Positions 40,852 to 49,620 of a stretch of DNA of 62,501 nucleotides are shown here, piece by piece. The first letter of the stretch is position 1. Each line of letters begins with the position of its first letter. The notes beneath the pieces are model-generated. The model was not told the origin of the DNA. It did no database searches and saw only the letters and a list, made by a program, of their open reading frames with translations. Where the stretch lies: contig JBNKVT010000058.1 in the NCBI GenBank assembly GCA_050299335.1, positions 1 through 62,501 of the forward strand, read 5' to 3'. This DNA comes from JBNKVT01 sp050299335. Its GTDB lineage: Bacteria > Pseudomonadota > Alphaproteobacteria > Rhodobacterales > Rhodobacteraceae. A program made the translations under genes and the position numbers.

Positions 40852-41631
40852 ATGTGGAGCCCCCGATCCCCGATCCCCGACCTCGAGACCCGGACACGGC
40901 TGCGTGCAGATCTGCGCGCGGCGTTCGCGCTCCTGACCCGCCTCCCGGTTCCGGCCATGTCCGAGACCGACGGGGGGGCAAGGGCCATGTGGGCCTATCC
41001 GCTGGTGGGCGCGGCGGTCGGCCTGACCGGCGGTGCGCTTGCCGCAATTCTGGCGCTCACCGGCATCGGCATGGGGGCTGCCGCGGCCCTTGGGCTTGCG
41101 GCGATGGTCCTGCTGACCGGGGCGTTGCATGAGGACGGTCTGGCCGACACTGCCGACGGTCTCGGACCGCCCGGCACGGCCGAACGCCGCCTTGAGATCA
41201 TGCGCGACAGTCGCATCGGCGCCTTTGGCGCCATCGCCATCACCCTTGCCCTGTTGACCCGCTGGGCCGGGCTGACGGAGGCCGGTCCCGTCGGGATCAT
41301 CGCCGCCGCGACCGCCGCCGGGGCCATATCCCGGGGCGGACTTGCCTGGCTTTGCTTCCAGTTCCCGATGGCCCGAAGCGACGGCCTGGCCGCACGTTCC
41401 GGCCAACCGCCCCGACAGACGGTGCTGATCTCGATCGGGATCGGTCTTGCCGTCTGCCTGATTTGTGCAGGGCTGGCGGGCCTGTTCGTCGCGGTGCTGG
41501 CCCTGCTCGCCGGTCTCCCGGTCGCGCATCTTGCCCGACATCGGATCGGCGGTCTTACCGGCGACGTTCTCGGCGCCGCCCAGCAATGCAGCGAAATCGC
41601 CGCGCTGGCGGTACTGACGATTGTGCTCTGA
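40852..41631 (+). CDS. cobS: Adenosylcobinamide-GDP ribazoletransferase
   Basis: A 259-residue inner-membrane enzyme that joins the corrin and the alpha-ribazole lower ligand (also called cobV). Features: RAAFALLTRLPVPAM, the acidic LHEDGLADTADGLG motif, and RLEIMRDSRIGAFG followed by several hydrophobic helices. It is divergent from cobT by 60 bases; together they form the final cobalamin assembly steps. Confidence 0.93.
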   Translation: MWSPRSPIPDLETRTRLRADLRAAFALLTRLPVPAMSETDGGARAMWAYPLVGAAVGLTGGALAAILALTGIGMGAAAALGLAAMVLLTGALHEDGLADTADGLGPPGTAERRLEIMRDSRIGAFGAIAITLALLTRWAGLTEAGPVGIIAAATAAGAISRGGLAWLCFQFPMARSDGLAARSGQPPRQTVLISIGIGLAVCLICAGLAGLFVAVLALLAGLPVAHLARHRIGGLTGDVLGAAQQCSEIAALAVLTIVL

Positions 41632-41777
41632 GGCTGTCGCTCGGGAATTCTTGGTGAGATTTCAGCGTCTTGTCCGGGGATCTTGCCGCAACCAGTGTCG
41701 CGCGTACCACACGCACCCTCCCCGATGAAGCTCCAGGTCACCCCGGCCCCGGCAGGAACCGTGCCCCTGGCACCGCC

Positions 41778-42419
41778 TCAATTGGTGAAATTCTGTGTCA
41801 GGAACACTTCACCGCAGGCCGACCCGCCCGAATTGACGCCGAAGGCCGCGCCCATGCGCGAGAATCGCCGGTCGAGAATATTGCGCCGGTGGCCGGAGGA
41901 GCGCATCCACTGGCCCACCACCTCCTGAGCCAGGGAGGCATAGGAATGCTTCGGCACCGGCTGGTTGGACCCGGCGTAGAAGAACTGGCAGCGCCCCGCT
42001 GTCCGGGTAGAGATCGGCCGGTTCGACAGCGCGTAGACATAATTCCGGGCAATGTTTTCCGCCGCCGCCTTGAAATCCACCCGCGCCCGCTGCAGCCGTT
42101 TGCTCATGGTCTCGTAGCCGGCCCGGGGGATCTGGTGGGCCATGGTGCGCACCCGCGCCATCCCGGCCGAATGCCCTGCGGCCATCGAGACCAGCTTCGA
42201 TTCGGTCCTGAGCGGCGCGCGGTTGTTTCGGCAGCGCTCGCGATTGACGAAATGCAGTACCGCCTCGTTGAAAATCCGCTGATCGGGCCGCTGGGTGTTG
42301 ATCGGCTGGTTATGCCGCGAACTCAGCGCGCTGATGGTGCAGGCCCCGGCCCCTGCGGGGACGGAAAGCGACAGGGCGGACAGCACGAAAAGCAGGATCA
42401 GCGGGGGGATGGACTTCAT
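41778..42419 (-). CDS. Exported CAP-domain (SCP/PR1) protein
   Basis: A 213-residue exported protein. The signal peptide is MKSIPPLILLFVLSALSLSV with cleavage near GAGA-CTI. The CAP domain shows NRERCRNNRAPLRTESKLVS, AAGHSAGMARVRTMAH, SLAQEVVGQWMRSSGHRRNI and SACGEVFLTQNF. Bacterial members have no settled function. It stands alone, with 244 bases to folB. Confidence 0.85.
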   Translation of the reverse strand: MKSIPPLILLFVLSALSLSVPAGAGACTISALSSRHNQPINTQRPDQRIFNEAVLHFVNRERCRNNRAPLRTESKLVSMAAGHSAGMARVRTMAHQIPRAGYETMSKRLQRARVDFKAAAENIARNYVYALSNRPISTRTAGRCQFFYAGSNQPVPKHSYASLAQEVVGQWMRSSGHRRNILDRRFSRMGAAFGVNSGGSACGEVFLTQNFTN

Positions 42420-42663
42420 TCGGCACCTAATTTCAAGCTCGAGGGTCCCCCAACCCTCACTCAGTTTCACCCGAGGCGAATCGTTAAGTCCAGATTGTTT
42501 ACATCCGGTTTCCGGCACAAATTGGGCGGCTGGGAAATCGTCACATGGTTTCCCGATCGTGTACAACTACCCTGATTTCCCTTTGACCATATTGGCCGAT
42601 CCCCGCCTGCGCCCTTGATCGCGCACCGACAAAGCCCTAGGCCGGTTCCACAAGGAGGCGCCA

Positions 42664-43572
42664 TTGCACAAGACCGATCCTGCCACCGTTTTCGACCACC
42701 CCTATGCCCGTTCCTTGGCCACCGGCGGCGACCCGCTCGACCGGATTTCAGTCCGCGACTATGTGCGCGAGGTCGAGATCGGCGCCTTTTCCTCCGAACG
42801 CGGCGTCACCCAGCGTATCCGCTTCAATATCGTGCTGGAGGTTGTCCGCCACACTGCCGCCCAGGACGACGATGTCGACAAGGTCGTGTCCTATGACGGC
42901 ATCATCGAGGCCATCGAAACGCATCTCGCGTCGGGCCGCATCAATCTGCTCGAGACCCTCGCCGAGCGCGTCGCCGAGACCATCCTTTCCGACCGCCGCG
43001 CCGCCCGCGTCTTCATCCGGGTCGAGAAGCTCGACCGCATTCCAGGAGCGTTGGGGGTCGAGATCGTCCGCTCCCGCCTCGACGCCGAGCCCGAGATCCG
43101 CCCCGGCCGTGCCGCCGCCGCACCTCCAGAGCAGCCGGACCCGCTGATCGTCGCCGTCTCCCGTGATATCGCCACCGCACCCGTCTTCCGCGCCTGGACC
43201 GACACCGCCGAGGCCATGGACCGTCCGGTCATCTTCTGCCTGCCGCCGCTCGCGACCTACCCCGATGACACCCCCGAACGCGTCGTACTGCTCGCCTATG
43301 ACCAGATGGCCTGGAGCCTCGCCGCCACCGATCCACGCCTGACGGTCATCGCCACCCGAACCGAGCTCGACCATGCCATCCGCTCCCCCCGCCTGATCCT
43401 CTGGGCACCAGCGAAGATGGTCGCCGAGGCCGCCGACGCGCCAAGGCTCGACGCTCTGCCCAAATGGCTTCAGACCCGCCTCGGCGCCACCCGCCTGATC
43501 GCTGCCGGTTCGGGCGGCATCGGCGAAACCGCCGCCGCGAAGTCACCTGAAGACTTGTCCGCAACCGATTGA
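42664..43572 (+). CDS. folB: Dihydroneopterin aldolase with C-terminal extension
   Basis: A 302-residue protein starting with TTG, set by AGGAGG six bases upstream. The first 125 residues are the folate-pathway aldolase (RDYVREVEIGAFSSERGVTQ, SYDGIIEAIETHL, FIRVEKLDRIPGALGVEIVR with the catalytic Lys region). The last 170 residues (LIVAVSRDIATAPVFRAW onward) have no domain I recognise. The aldolase usually stops near 125 residues, so this is a fusion or family-specific extension. Downstream genes include folP. Confidence 0.85.
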   Translation: MHKTDPATVFDHPYARSLATGGDPLDRISVRDYVREVEIGAFSSERGVTQRIRFNIVLEVVRHTAAQDDDVDKVVSYDGIIEAIETHLASGRINLLETLAERVAETILSDRRAARVFIRVEKLDRIPGALGVEIVRSRLDAEPEIRPGRAAAAPPEQPDPLIVAVSRDIATAPVFRAWTDTAEAMDRPVIFCLPPLATYPDDTPERVVLLAYDQMAWSLAATDPRLTVIATRTELDHAIRSPRLILWAPAKMVAEAADAPRLDALPKWLQTRLGATRLIAAGSGGIGETAAAKSPEDLSATD

Positions 43573-43585
43573 AAGGAGAATACAA

Positions 43586-44134
43586 ATGGCTGCCACCCCT
43601 CCCGTCTGCGATTTCGGTAGGCTCGCCCCGGATTTCTCCCTCCCCGCCACCGACGGCAAGACCTATTCCCGCGACGACCTCAAGGGCCCGAACGGCCTGC
43701 TGGTCGTCTTCATCTGCAACCATTGCCCTTACGTGAAATCCATCACCGACAAACTGGTCCGCGACGCGAACGCCTTGAAGGAACTCGGCATCAACATGGT
43801 CGCGATCTGCTCCAACGATGCCACCACCCACCCCGACGATTCTTTTGAAAACATGCAGAAATTCGCCGCCGAACGCAGCTTCACCTTCCCCTATCTCCAT
43901 GACGAGGACCAATCCGTCGCCCGTGCCTATGACGCCGTCTGCACCCCCGATTTCTTCGGCTTCAACGCCGATCTCGGCCTCCAGTACCGCGGCCGCCTCG
44001 ATTCCACCGGTGCCAGAGGCGGCGACGCCCCAAGCGACCTCTACGAGGCCATGAAGCTGGTCGCCGGAACCGGTCGCGGGCCGAAAGACCAGACCCCGTC
44101 GATGGGCTGCTCGATCAAGTGGAAGGCCGCTTGA
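43586..44134 (+). CDS. Thioredoxin/peroxiredoxin-like protein
   Basis: A 182-residue cytosolic thioredoxin-fold protein. It shows APDFSLPATDGKTYSRDDL as in AhpC/TSA proteins and a CNHCPYVKSI active-site-like motif, followed by NDATTHPDDSFENMQKFAAE. There is no signal peptide. AAAGGAG lies before the ATG. The next gene begins at its stop (TTGA overlap). Partners are unknown. Confidence 0.85.
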   Translation: MAATPPVCDFGRLAPDFSLPATDGKTYSRDDLKGPNGLLVVFICNHCPYVKSITDKLVRDANALKELGINMVAICSNDATTHPDDSFENMQKFAAERSFTFPYLHDEDQSVARAYDAVCTPDFFGFNADLGLQYRGRLDSTGARGGDAPSDLYEAMKLVAGTGRGPKDQTPSMGCSIKWKAA

Positions 44135-44583
44135 CCCCGACCATCCGCCCCCTGACCGAAGCCGACCGCGAGACCTGGACCGACATGCGCGCCAGCCTCT
44201 GGCCGGATCACGACCGCGAGGAACTGGCCGCCGAGATCACCACGCAATTCATGCAAGGCAAGGAACGCGCCTGGATCGCCGAAACGGGCGGCCACCCTGT
44301 CGCCTTCATCGAAATCGGCCTCCGCGACTACGTGGACGGTGCCACCGCCTCCCCCGTCCCCCATGTCGAGGGCATCTGGGTCGCCCCAGGCCACCGCCGT
44401 CATGGCATCGCCGCAAGCCTGATCGCCCATGTCAGCGCCATCCTCACCGCCGAGGGCTTCACCGAACTCACCTCCGACGTCGAGGTCCTCAACGCCCCTT
44501 CACACGCCGCCCACAAGACCTGGGGCTTCACCGAAACCGACCGCGTCGTCTACTACCGCAAACCCCTCGGCCAGACCCCATGA
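44131..44583 (+). CDS. GNAT acetyltransferase, AAC(6')-like
   Basis: A 150-residue N-acetyltransferase. IRPLTEADRETWTDMRASLW, FIEIGLRDYVDGATASPVPH and VEGIWVAPGHRRHGIAASLI (the acetyl-CoA loop) match chromosomal aminoglycoside 6'-N-acetyltransferases, a family with residues for aminoglycoside binding, but its natural substrate may differ. The TTG at 44131 overlaps the previous stop and has GGAAGG upstream; a GTG at 44119 is an alternative. Its stop overlaps the folP ATG by four bases. Being inside the folate run suggests co-transcription. Confidence 0.75.
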   Translation: MTPTIRPLTEADRETWTDMRASLWPDHDREELAAEITTQFMQGKERAWIAETGGHPVAFIEIGLRDYVDGATASPVPHVEGIWVAPGHRRHGIAASLIAHVSAILTAEGFTELTSDVEVLNAPSHAAHKTWGFTETDRVVYYRKPLGQTP

Positions 44584-45587
44584 CCTATTACCGCCCCATA
44601 CCCTCGACCGACACCGCGAAGGGCCGCGACGCCATCCCGCTCGCCGGTGGCCTTGCCAGTTTCAACGCCGTCGAGATCCTCTCCCGCGACGCCCCGCCCC
44701 GCATCGTCTCCCCGACCGAGACCCCGTCGGACTGGCTCGACCGCTTCACCGCGCCCCGCGCCCCCATCGCCGGTCTCGACCTCTCCCGCCCCCGCCTCAT
44801 GGGCATCCTCAACGTCACCCCCGACAGCTTTTCCGATGGCGGCCTTCACGACGACACCGACCAGGCCGTGGCCCGCGCCCGCCAGATGGTCGCCCAAGGG
44901 GCCAACATCATCGACATCGGCGGCGAATCCACCCGGCCCGGAGCCGCCTTCGTCCCTGAAACGCAAGAACTCCAGCGCACCGAACCCGTCATTCGCGCGC
45001 TTCGCGACACCGGCTTCACCGCCGCCATCTCCATCGACACCCGCAAGGCCGCCGTCGCCCGCCGCGCCATCGAAGCTGGCGCCAACCTCTTCAACGACGT
45101 CACCGCGCTGAGTTTCGACCCCGACAGCCTCGCCACCGCCGCCGAGCTGAAAGCCCCCGTCTGCCTCATGCACACGGGCGGCGACCCTGAAACCATGCAG
45201 GACCGCCCGGATTACGACGACGTGCTCCTCGACGTCTACGACCACCTCGCCGCCCGCATCGCGACCTGCGAAGCCGCCGGCATCCCCCGGTCCCGCATCC
45301 TCGTCGACCCCGGCATCGGCTTCGGCAAGACCTTCGCCCACAACCTCGCCCTTCTCCGCCGCCTCTCCCTCTTCCACGGCCTCGGCTGCCCGATCCTGCT
45401 CGGCGTCTCGCGCAAGGGATTCATCGGTCATTACGGGGCCGAGCCCGACCCGGCGAGACGCGCCCCCGGCTCCATTGCCGTAGCCCTGGAAGGCCTTCGA
45501 CAGGGCGTGCAGATGCTGCGCGTTCATGATATATCCCAGACCAGACAAGCCGTCTCGCTCTGGCAGGCGCTGGCGGAAGAAGGCTGA
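44580..45587 (+). CDS. folP: Dihydropteroate synthase
   Basis: A 335-residue enzyme that joins the pterin to p-aminobenzoate, the target of sulfonamides. The core motifs are LMGILNVTPDSFSDGG, IIDIGGESTRPGA and VDPGIGFGKTF. About 65 residues precede the barrel, longer than in E. coli. It begins with an ATGA overlap on the GNAT gene. glmM follows after 23 bases, the familiar folP-glmM order. Confidence 0.95.
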   Translation: MTYYRPIPSTDTAKGRDAIPLAGGLASFNAVEILSRDAPPRIVSPTETPSDWLDRFTAPRAPIAGLDLSRPRLMGILNVTPDSFSDGGLHDDTDQAVARARQMVAQGANIIDIGGESTRPGAAFVPETQELQRTEPVIRALRDTGFTAAISIDTRKAAVARRAIEAGANLFNDVTALSFDPDSLATAAELKAPVCLMHTGGDPETMQDRPDYDDVLLDVYDHLAARIATCEAAGIPRSRILVDPGIGFGKTFAHNLALLRRLSLFHGLGCPILLGVSRKGFIGHYGAEPDPARRAPGSIAVALEGLRQGVQMLRVHDISQTRQAVSLWQALAEEG

Positions 45588-45610
45588 AAGGTCCCGAAAA
45601 TGGGCAGAGT

Positions 45611-46957
45611 ATGAGCAGGAAATTCTTCGGCACCGATGGCGTGCGCGGCCGCGCCAACACCCATCCCATGACCGCCGCCATGGCCATGGCACTCGGCAAG
45701 GCGGCAGGTCGCCATTTCGGCAGCCTCGACGGTAATTTCCGGGTGGTGATCGGCAAGGACACAAGGCGCTCGGGCTACATGCTGGAATACGCCATGACGG
45801 CAGGGCTGGCGGCGGTCGGCGGCAGCGTGCTGCTCCTCGGCCCGGTCCCGACCCCGGCGGTCGGCATGCTGACCCGGTCGATGCGCGCCGATCTTGGCGT
45901 GATGATTTCCGCCTCCCACAATCCCTACCACGATAACGGCATCAAGTTCTTCGGCCCTGACGGATACAAGCTGTCCGACGAGGCCGAACTGGAAATCGAG
46001 GCGCTGATCGAAGACGCCAGCACCCTCGCCGACCCCGAGGATATCGGCCGCGTCACCCGCATCGAGGGCGATCGGTCGCGCTACGTGGAATTCGCCAAAT
46101 CCACCTTCCCGCGCAAGTATTCCCTCAAAGGCCTGAAGATCGTCGTCGACTGCGCCAACGGGGCTGCCTACAAGACCGCGCCGGAAGTCCTCTGGGAACT
46201 GGGTGCCGACGTCATCCCCATCGGCGTTTCCCCTAACGGCTTCAACATCAACAAGGATTGCGGATCGACCGACACGCGGCTCTGCGCCGAAACTGTCGTC
46301 TCCCACGGCGCCGATCTCGGCATCAGCCTCGACGGCGACGCCGACCGCGTCATGATTATCGACGAGACCGGCACGGTGGCCAATGGCGACCAGATCATGG
46401 CCCTGATCGCCGGTCTCTGGGTCGATGAGGGGCGGCTGGTTCGCGACACGCTGGTGACCACTGTCATGTCCAATCTGGGGCTCGAGCGGTATCTGGCAAG
46501 GCGTGGTGTCTCGATGGTCCGCACCGCTGTCGGCGACCGCTATGTGGTCGAGGCGATGCGCCGCGAAGGCTTCAATCTCGGCGGCGAACAGTCGGGCCAC
46601 ATCGTCATGACAGACTATGTCACCACCGGGGACGGCCTCATCGCCGCCCTGCAATTCCTCGCCGCCATGCGCAAGACCGGTCAGCGTGCCAGCGATCTGA
46701 CCCATGTCTTCGAGCCGGTCCCGCAGATCCTGCGCAATGTCCGCTACTCCGCCGGGGCGACACCCTTGGAGACCGACCCCGTCAAGGCCGCCATCGCCGA
46801 GGGCACCGCACGCCTCGGCGATACCGGCCGGCTGGTGATCCGCCGCTCCGGCACCGAACCGCTGGTCCGGGTCATGGGCGAAAGCGAGGACGAGGCGCTT
46901 TTGGCCGAGATCGTCGCCGGCATTGCCGAGCGCGTCGCCGAACAGGGTTCCGCCTGA
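45611..46957 (+). CDS. glmM: Phosphoglucosamine mutase
   Basis: A 448-residue enzyme that converts glucosamine-6-phosphate to glucosamine-1-phosphate for UDP-GlcNAc. The active serine is in MISASHNPYHDNGIKFF. The metal loop is SLDGDADRVMIID and the phosphate-binding loop IRRSGTEPLVRVM. Length is typical. It is the last gene of the folate/cell-wall run. Confidence 0.97.
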   Translation: MSRKFFGTDGVRGRANTHPMTAAMAMALGKAAGRHFGSLDGNFRVVIGKDTRRSGYMLEYAMTAGLAAVGGSVLLLGPVPTPAVGMLTRSMRADLGVMISASHNPYHDNGIKFFGPDGYKLSDEAELEIEALIEDASTLADPEDIGRVTRIEGDRSRYVEFAKSTFPRKYSLKGLKIVVDCANGAAYKTAPEVLWELGADVIPIGVSPNGFNINKDCGSTDTRLCAETVVSHGADLGISLDGDADRVMIIDETGTVANGDQIMALIAGLWVDEGRLVRDTLVTTVMSNLGLERYLARRGVSMVRTAVGDRYVVEAMRREGFNLGGEQSGHIVMTDYVTTGDGLIAALQFLAAMRKTGQRASDLTHVFEPVPQILRNVRYSAGATPLETDPVKAAIAEGTARLGDTGRLVIRRSGTEPLVRVMGESEDEALLAEIVAGIAERVAEQGSA

Positions 46958-47089
46958 CTCGCGGGGAACCCGTGCGACGCCAAGGACAGAGACCTGAAAC
47001 AATCTTCCCCTGCCGCCCCGAAATCTTTCAAGAGACCTCAGCGAAACTATTGGGATTCACGGGGATCTGGGGGTGGTGCATGATTTGGT

Positions 47090-47890
47090 ATGAGACAGAG
47101 CTTCAGCACCCAACCCGCCCTCTTCGCTCCGCAGGAGTTGTTCGATCACCCCGCGCTGACGGCGCTCGATCATGTGGAGGCGCTGATCGACTGGCCGCAG
47201 ATCGAGGCGCTCTTGCCGCGGGGCGAGGACAGGCGATCCGGAGGCGGGCTCGGCGGTGAAGATCGGCGTGAAAGGGCAGCGCCGGGCGGTCTGGGGCTGG
47301 CAGGCCTTTGTGAACTGCGACGAGGACGGGTTCATCCGGCGCGTGGCCGTGGGCCACGGCAACTGCGCTGAAGTGGACTCCATCGAGGAGATGGTGGTTG
47401 GCGACGAGGCGGCCCTTTATGCCGACAAGGCCTAAAGCGTTCGATCTTTAACCTGCATCACCAGTCGCTGCCTGAAATCTAACGATTTCAACGCAATTGG
47501 TGATCGATGACGTATCAGGTAAAAGGTCGAACGCTCAATTCCAGCCCGCGCACACGCGCCCTCATGGACCGCAATGGCATCGCGGACAACGTCCAGCGGC
47601 GAGGGTCGGGCTCCAAGACGCTGACCGAAGACGACATCGCGCGCAATGTCGAGATCGGCGTCACCCGCGCCGGTGTCGAGCTGATCTTCGGCCACTGGAA
47701 GCGGCATTGGGGTCTCAGGCGCACCCGGTTCCTGGGGCTGGGGAAGACGCGGATCGCCACCGGCCTCGCCGCTATCGCCTGGAACCTGTGGAAGGGCGCG
47801 CTTCCGAAGCCGCTACGGTTGAGCCTGCTTCTCAACACAAAGCCGAAGCCCCGCGAACCCAGACCCGACAGGTTCAGCTTCCCCACCACA
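47090..47890 (+). pseudogene. Decayed IS5-type transposase
   Basis: A broken transposase. Piece one (47090 to about 47220) reads ELFDHPALTALDHVEALIDW as in IS5-type N-termini. Piece two, in another frame (about 47258-47432), reads GWQAFVNCDEDGFIRRVAVG and LYADKA. Piece three (from about 47539) reads SPRTRALMDRNGIADNVQRR, LTEDDIARNVEIGVTRAGVE and RRTRFLGLGKTRIATGLAAI. The middle part with much of the DDE catalytic core is missing. A palindromic element splits pieces two and three. The right limit is approximate. No inverted ends were identified. Confidence 0.8.
47435..47536. repeat. MITE-like palindromic element, copy 3, inside the transposase
   Basis: A 102-base element. The left end reads AAGCGTTCGATCTTTAACCTG and the right end read inward GAGCGTTCGACCTTTTACCTG with 3 differences in 21. 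ATCACCA/TGGTGAT lies further in. It is preceded by TA (47433-47434). Together with its first base that TA forms a TAA stop in the transposase frame. Removing it with one target copy restores an in-frame Tyr codon between LYADKA and SSPRTRA. Confidence 0.75.
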
Positions 47891-48052
47891 CCCCGCGCGG
47901 CCCGCGCGTCCCCCAATCCCCTCCAACTCAGACCTCTTCTCGTCCATCAGACCCAACCAGCCCGATACACCCCGTTTCGCCGAGGTCGCTGCAAAGAAAG
48001 CGGGGCGCTCCGGGATCCGGCATCGCGCCCTTGGGACAGCAGGCCCCGGCCG

Positions 48053-49477
48053 TCAGCTCGCCAGCACGTTCTTGAACTGCCAGGGATCGCTTTCGTCGAT
48101 CTCTTCGGCGAATTGCGGCCACCGTTCCGTCAGAGGCGTCCAGTCCGTGTAATGCCCCTCCATCGGCCCGAGATAGGGCCGCTGCACCTCCAGGCACCGC
48201 GCGTGGTCCATCTCCTCCGCCTCGACGATCCCGGCCCCCGGATTCTCCAGCGCCCAGACCATCCCCGCCAGTACCGCGCTCGTCACCTGCAGCCCCGTCG
48301 CATTCTGATAGGGTGCCAGCTCCCGCGTCTCCTCGATCGACAGCCGCGAGCCGTACCAATAGGCATTCTTCTCGTGCCCGTAGAGCAGCACGCCCAGCTC
48401 GTCGATCCCCTCGACGATCTCATGCTCGTCGAGGATCTTCAGCTTCTCCTGTATCCGTCCCGATCCGAAGGTCTCGTGAAAGGACAGCACCGCGTCATTG
48501 CAGGGGTGGTAGGCATAGTGACAGGTCGGCCGGTAGTCCGGCGCAGCCCCCTCCCCGACGGTAAAATAATCCGCAATCGAGATCGCCTCGTTATGGGTCA
48601 CCAGGAACCCATACTGAGGCCCCGGCGTCGGGCACCAGGTATGGACCTTCGTCATCGCCCCCGGCGTGTCGAGATAGATCGCCGCCTGGCAGCCCTTGCT
48701 CTGGCGGTGGCCGTTTTCGGGAAACCACTGTTCGTGACTCCCCCAGCCAAGCTCCGCCGGCTGGAACCCCTCCGAGATAAACCCCTCCACCGACCAGGTA
48801 TTCACGAAAGTTCCCATCGGCTTCGGCTGCCGGGTCTGCTGGGTGTCCCGCTCGGCGATATGGATGCCCTTGACCCCGACATCCCGCATCAGCGCCGCCC
48901 AGCCCGCCCGATCCGCGGGCGGGCTGGCGTCGCGTCCGGTATCGGCGGCGACATTCAAAAGCGCTTCCTTGACGAACCACGACACCATCCCGGGATTCGC
49001 CCCGCAGCAGGACACTGCCGTCGAGCCGCCGGGGCTGGCCCGTTTCTCGGCCCTGACGGCCTCGCGCAGCGCGTAATTCGTCCGCTCGGAGGGATCAGCC
49101 TCGGTGTTGAAATAGAAGCCCGGCCAGGGCTCGACCACCGTGTCGATATAGGGCACCTCCAGTTCGCGGCAAAAGCGCATCAGGTCGAGCGAGCCGGTAT
49201 CCACCGACAGGTTCACGCAGAACCCCTTGCCAGGGGTCAAAAGCCTCCCGAGCACCTCGCGGTAATTCTCGCGGGTCAACGCCTCGCGGACATGGTCGAT
49301 ACCGCGCTGTACGAGGAATGTATGCGCGCTGTCCGATGGTTCGATCACGTGGAAGCTTTTCAGGTCATATTCAAAATGCCGCTCGATCAGCGGCAGCGTC
49401 CCGCGTCCTATCGACCCCAAGCCGATCATCACGATCGCGCCGTCGATGCGCCCGTAATCAGGCCATGAACCAGCCAT
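48053..49477 (-). CDS. hss: Homospermidine synthase
   Basis: A 474-residue cytosolic NAD+-dependent enzyme that makes homospermidine from putrescine. The N-terminal Rossmann motif is IVMIGLGSIGRGTLPLIERH. Later VSCCGANPGMVSWFVKEAL and a long C-terminal domain match the family length. The ATG at 49477 has GGAGG six bases upstream; the frame is open 45 bases further but that reaches the palindromic element. Homospermidine is a common polyamine in alphaproteobacteria. Confidence 0.92.
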   Translation of the reverse strand: MAGSWPDYGRIDGAIVMIGLGSIGRGTLPLIERHFEYDLKSFHVIEPSDSAHTFLVQRGIDHVREALTRENYREVLGRLLTPGKGFCVNLSVDTGSLDLMRFCRELEVPYIDTVVEPWPGFYFNTEADPSERTNYALREAVRAEKRASPGGSTAVSCCGANPGMVSWFVKEALLNVAADTGRDASPPADRAGWAALMRDVGVKGIHIAERDTQQTRQPKPMGTFVNTWSVEGFISEGFQPAELGWGSHEQWFPENGHRQSKGCQAAIYLDTPGAMTKVHTWCPTPGPQYGFLVTHNEAISIADYFTVGEGAAPDYRPTCHYAYHPCNDAVLSFHETFGSGRIQEKLKILDEHEIVEGIDELGVLLYGHEKNAYWYGSRLSIEETRELAPYQNATGLQVTSAVLAGMVWALENPGAGIVEAEEMDHARCLEVQRPYLGPMEGHYTDWTPLTERWPQFAEEIDESDPWQFKNVLAS

Positions 49478-49503
49478 CCGGTCCTCCTTCGCTAGCCACT
49501 TCT

Positions 49504-49620
49504 CTAGCGCATGTCGCGCCAAATTGAATTTATTCCAGCCCGTGAACGCGTTGGCGGAAGCAAACGCGGCCTCACGGTCCGAAATGAATACATGATCCGT
49601 GCAGGCGCGACACGTGCTAG
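49504..49620. repeat. MITE-like palindromic element, copy 4
   Basis: About 116 bases. The left end is CTAGCGCATGTCGCGCC and the right end read inward CTAGCACGTGTCGCGCC. Inner sequence (CAAATTGAATTTATTCC, ATGAATACATGATCC, GCAAACGCGG) parallels the element at 6507-6622. It fills the gap between hss and the DUF2125 gene, and its right terminus supplies the DUF2125 stop codon. Confidence 0.75.

Noticed and set aside
47090..47371. An intact 93-codon gene after glmM
   Set aside because: Only the first 43 or so residues look like protein; the rest is the wrong frame of the decayed transposase.
47507..49468. A 653-codon plus-strand frame
   Set aside because: Its first 100 codons are the end of the broken transposase and the rest runs antisense through hss.
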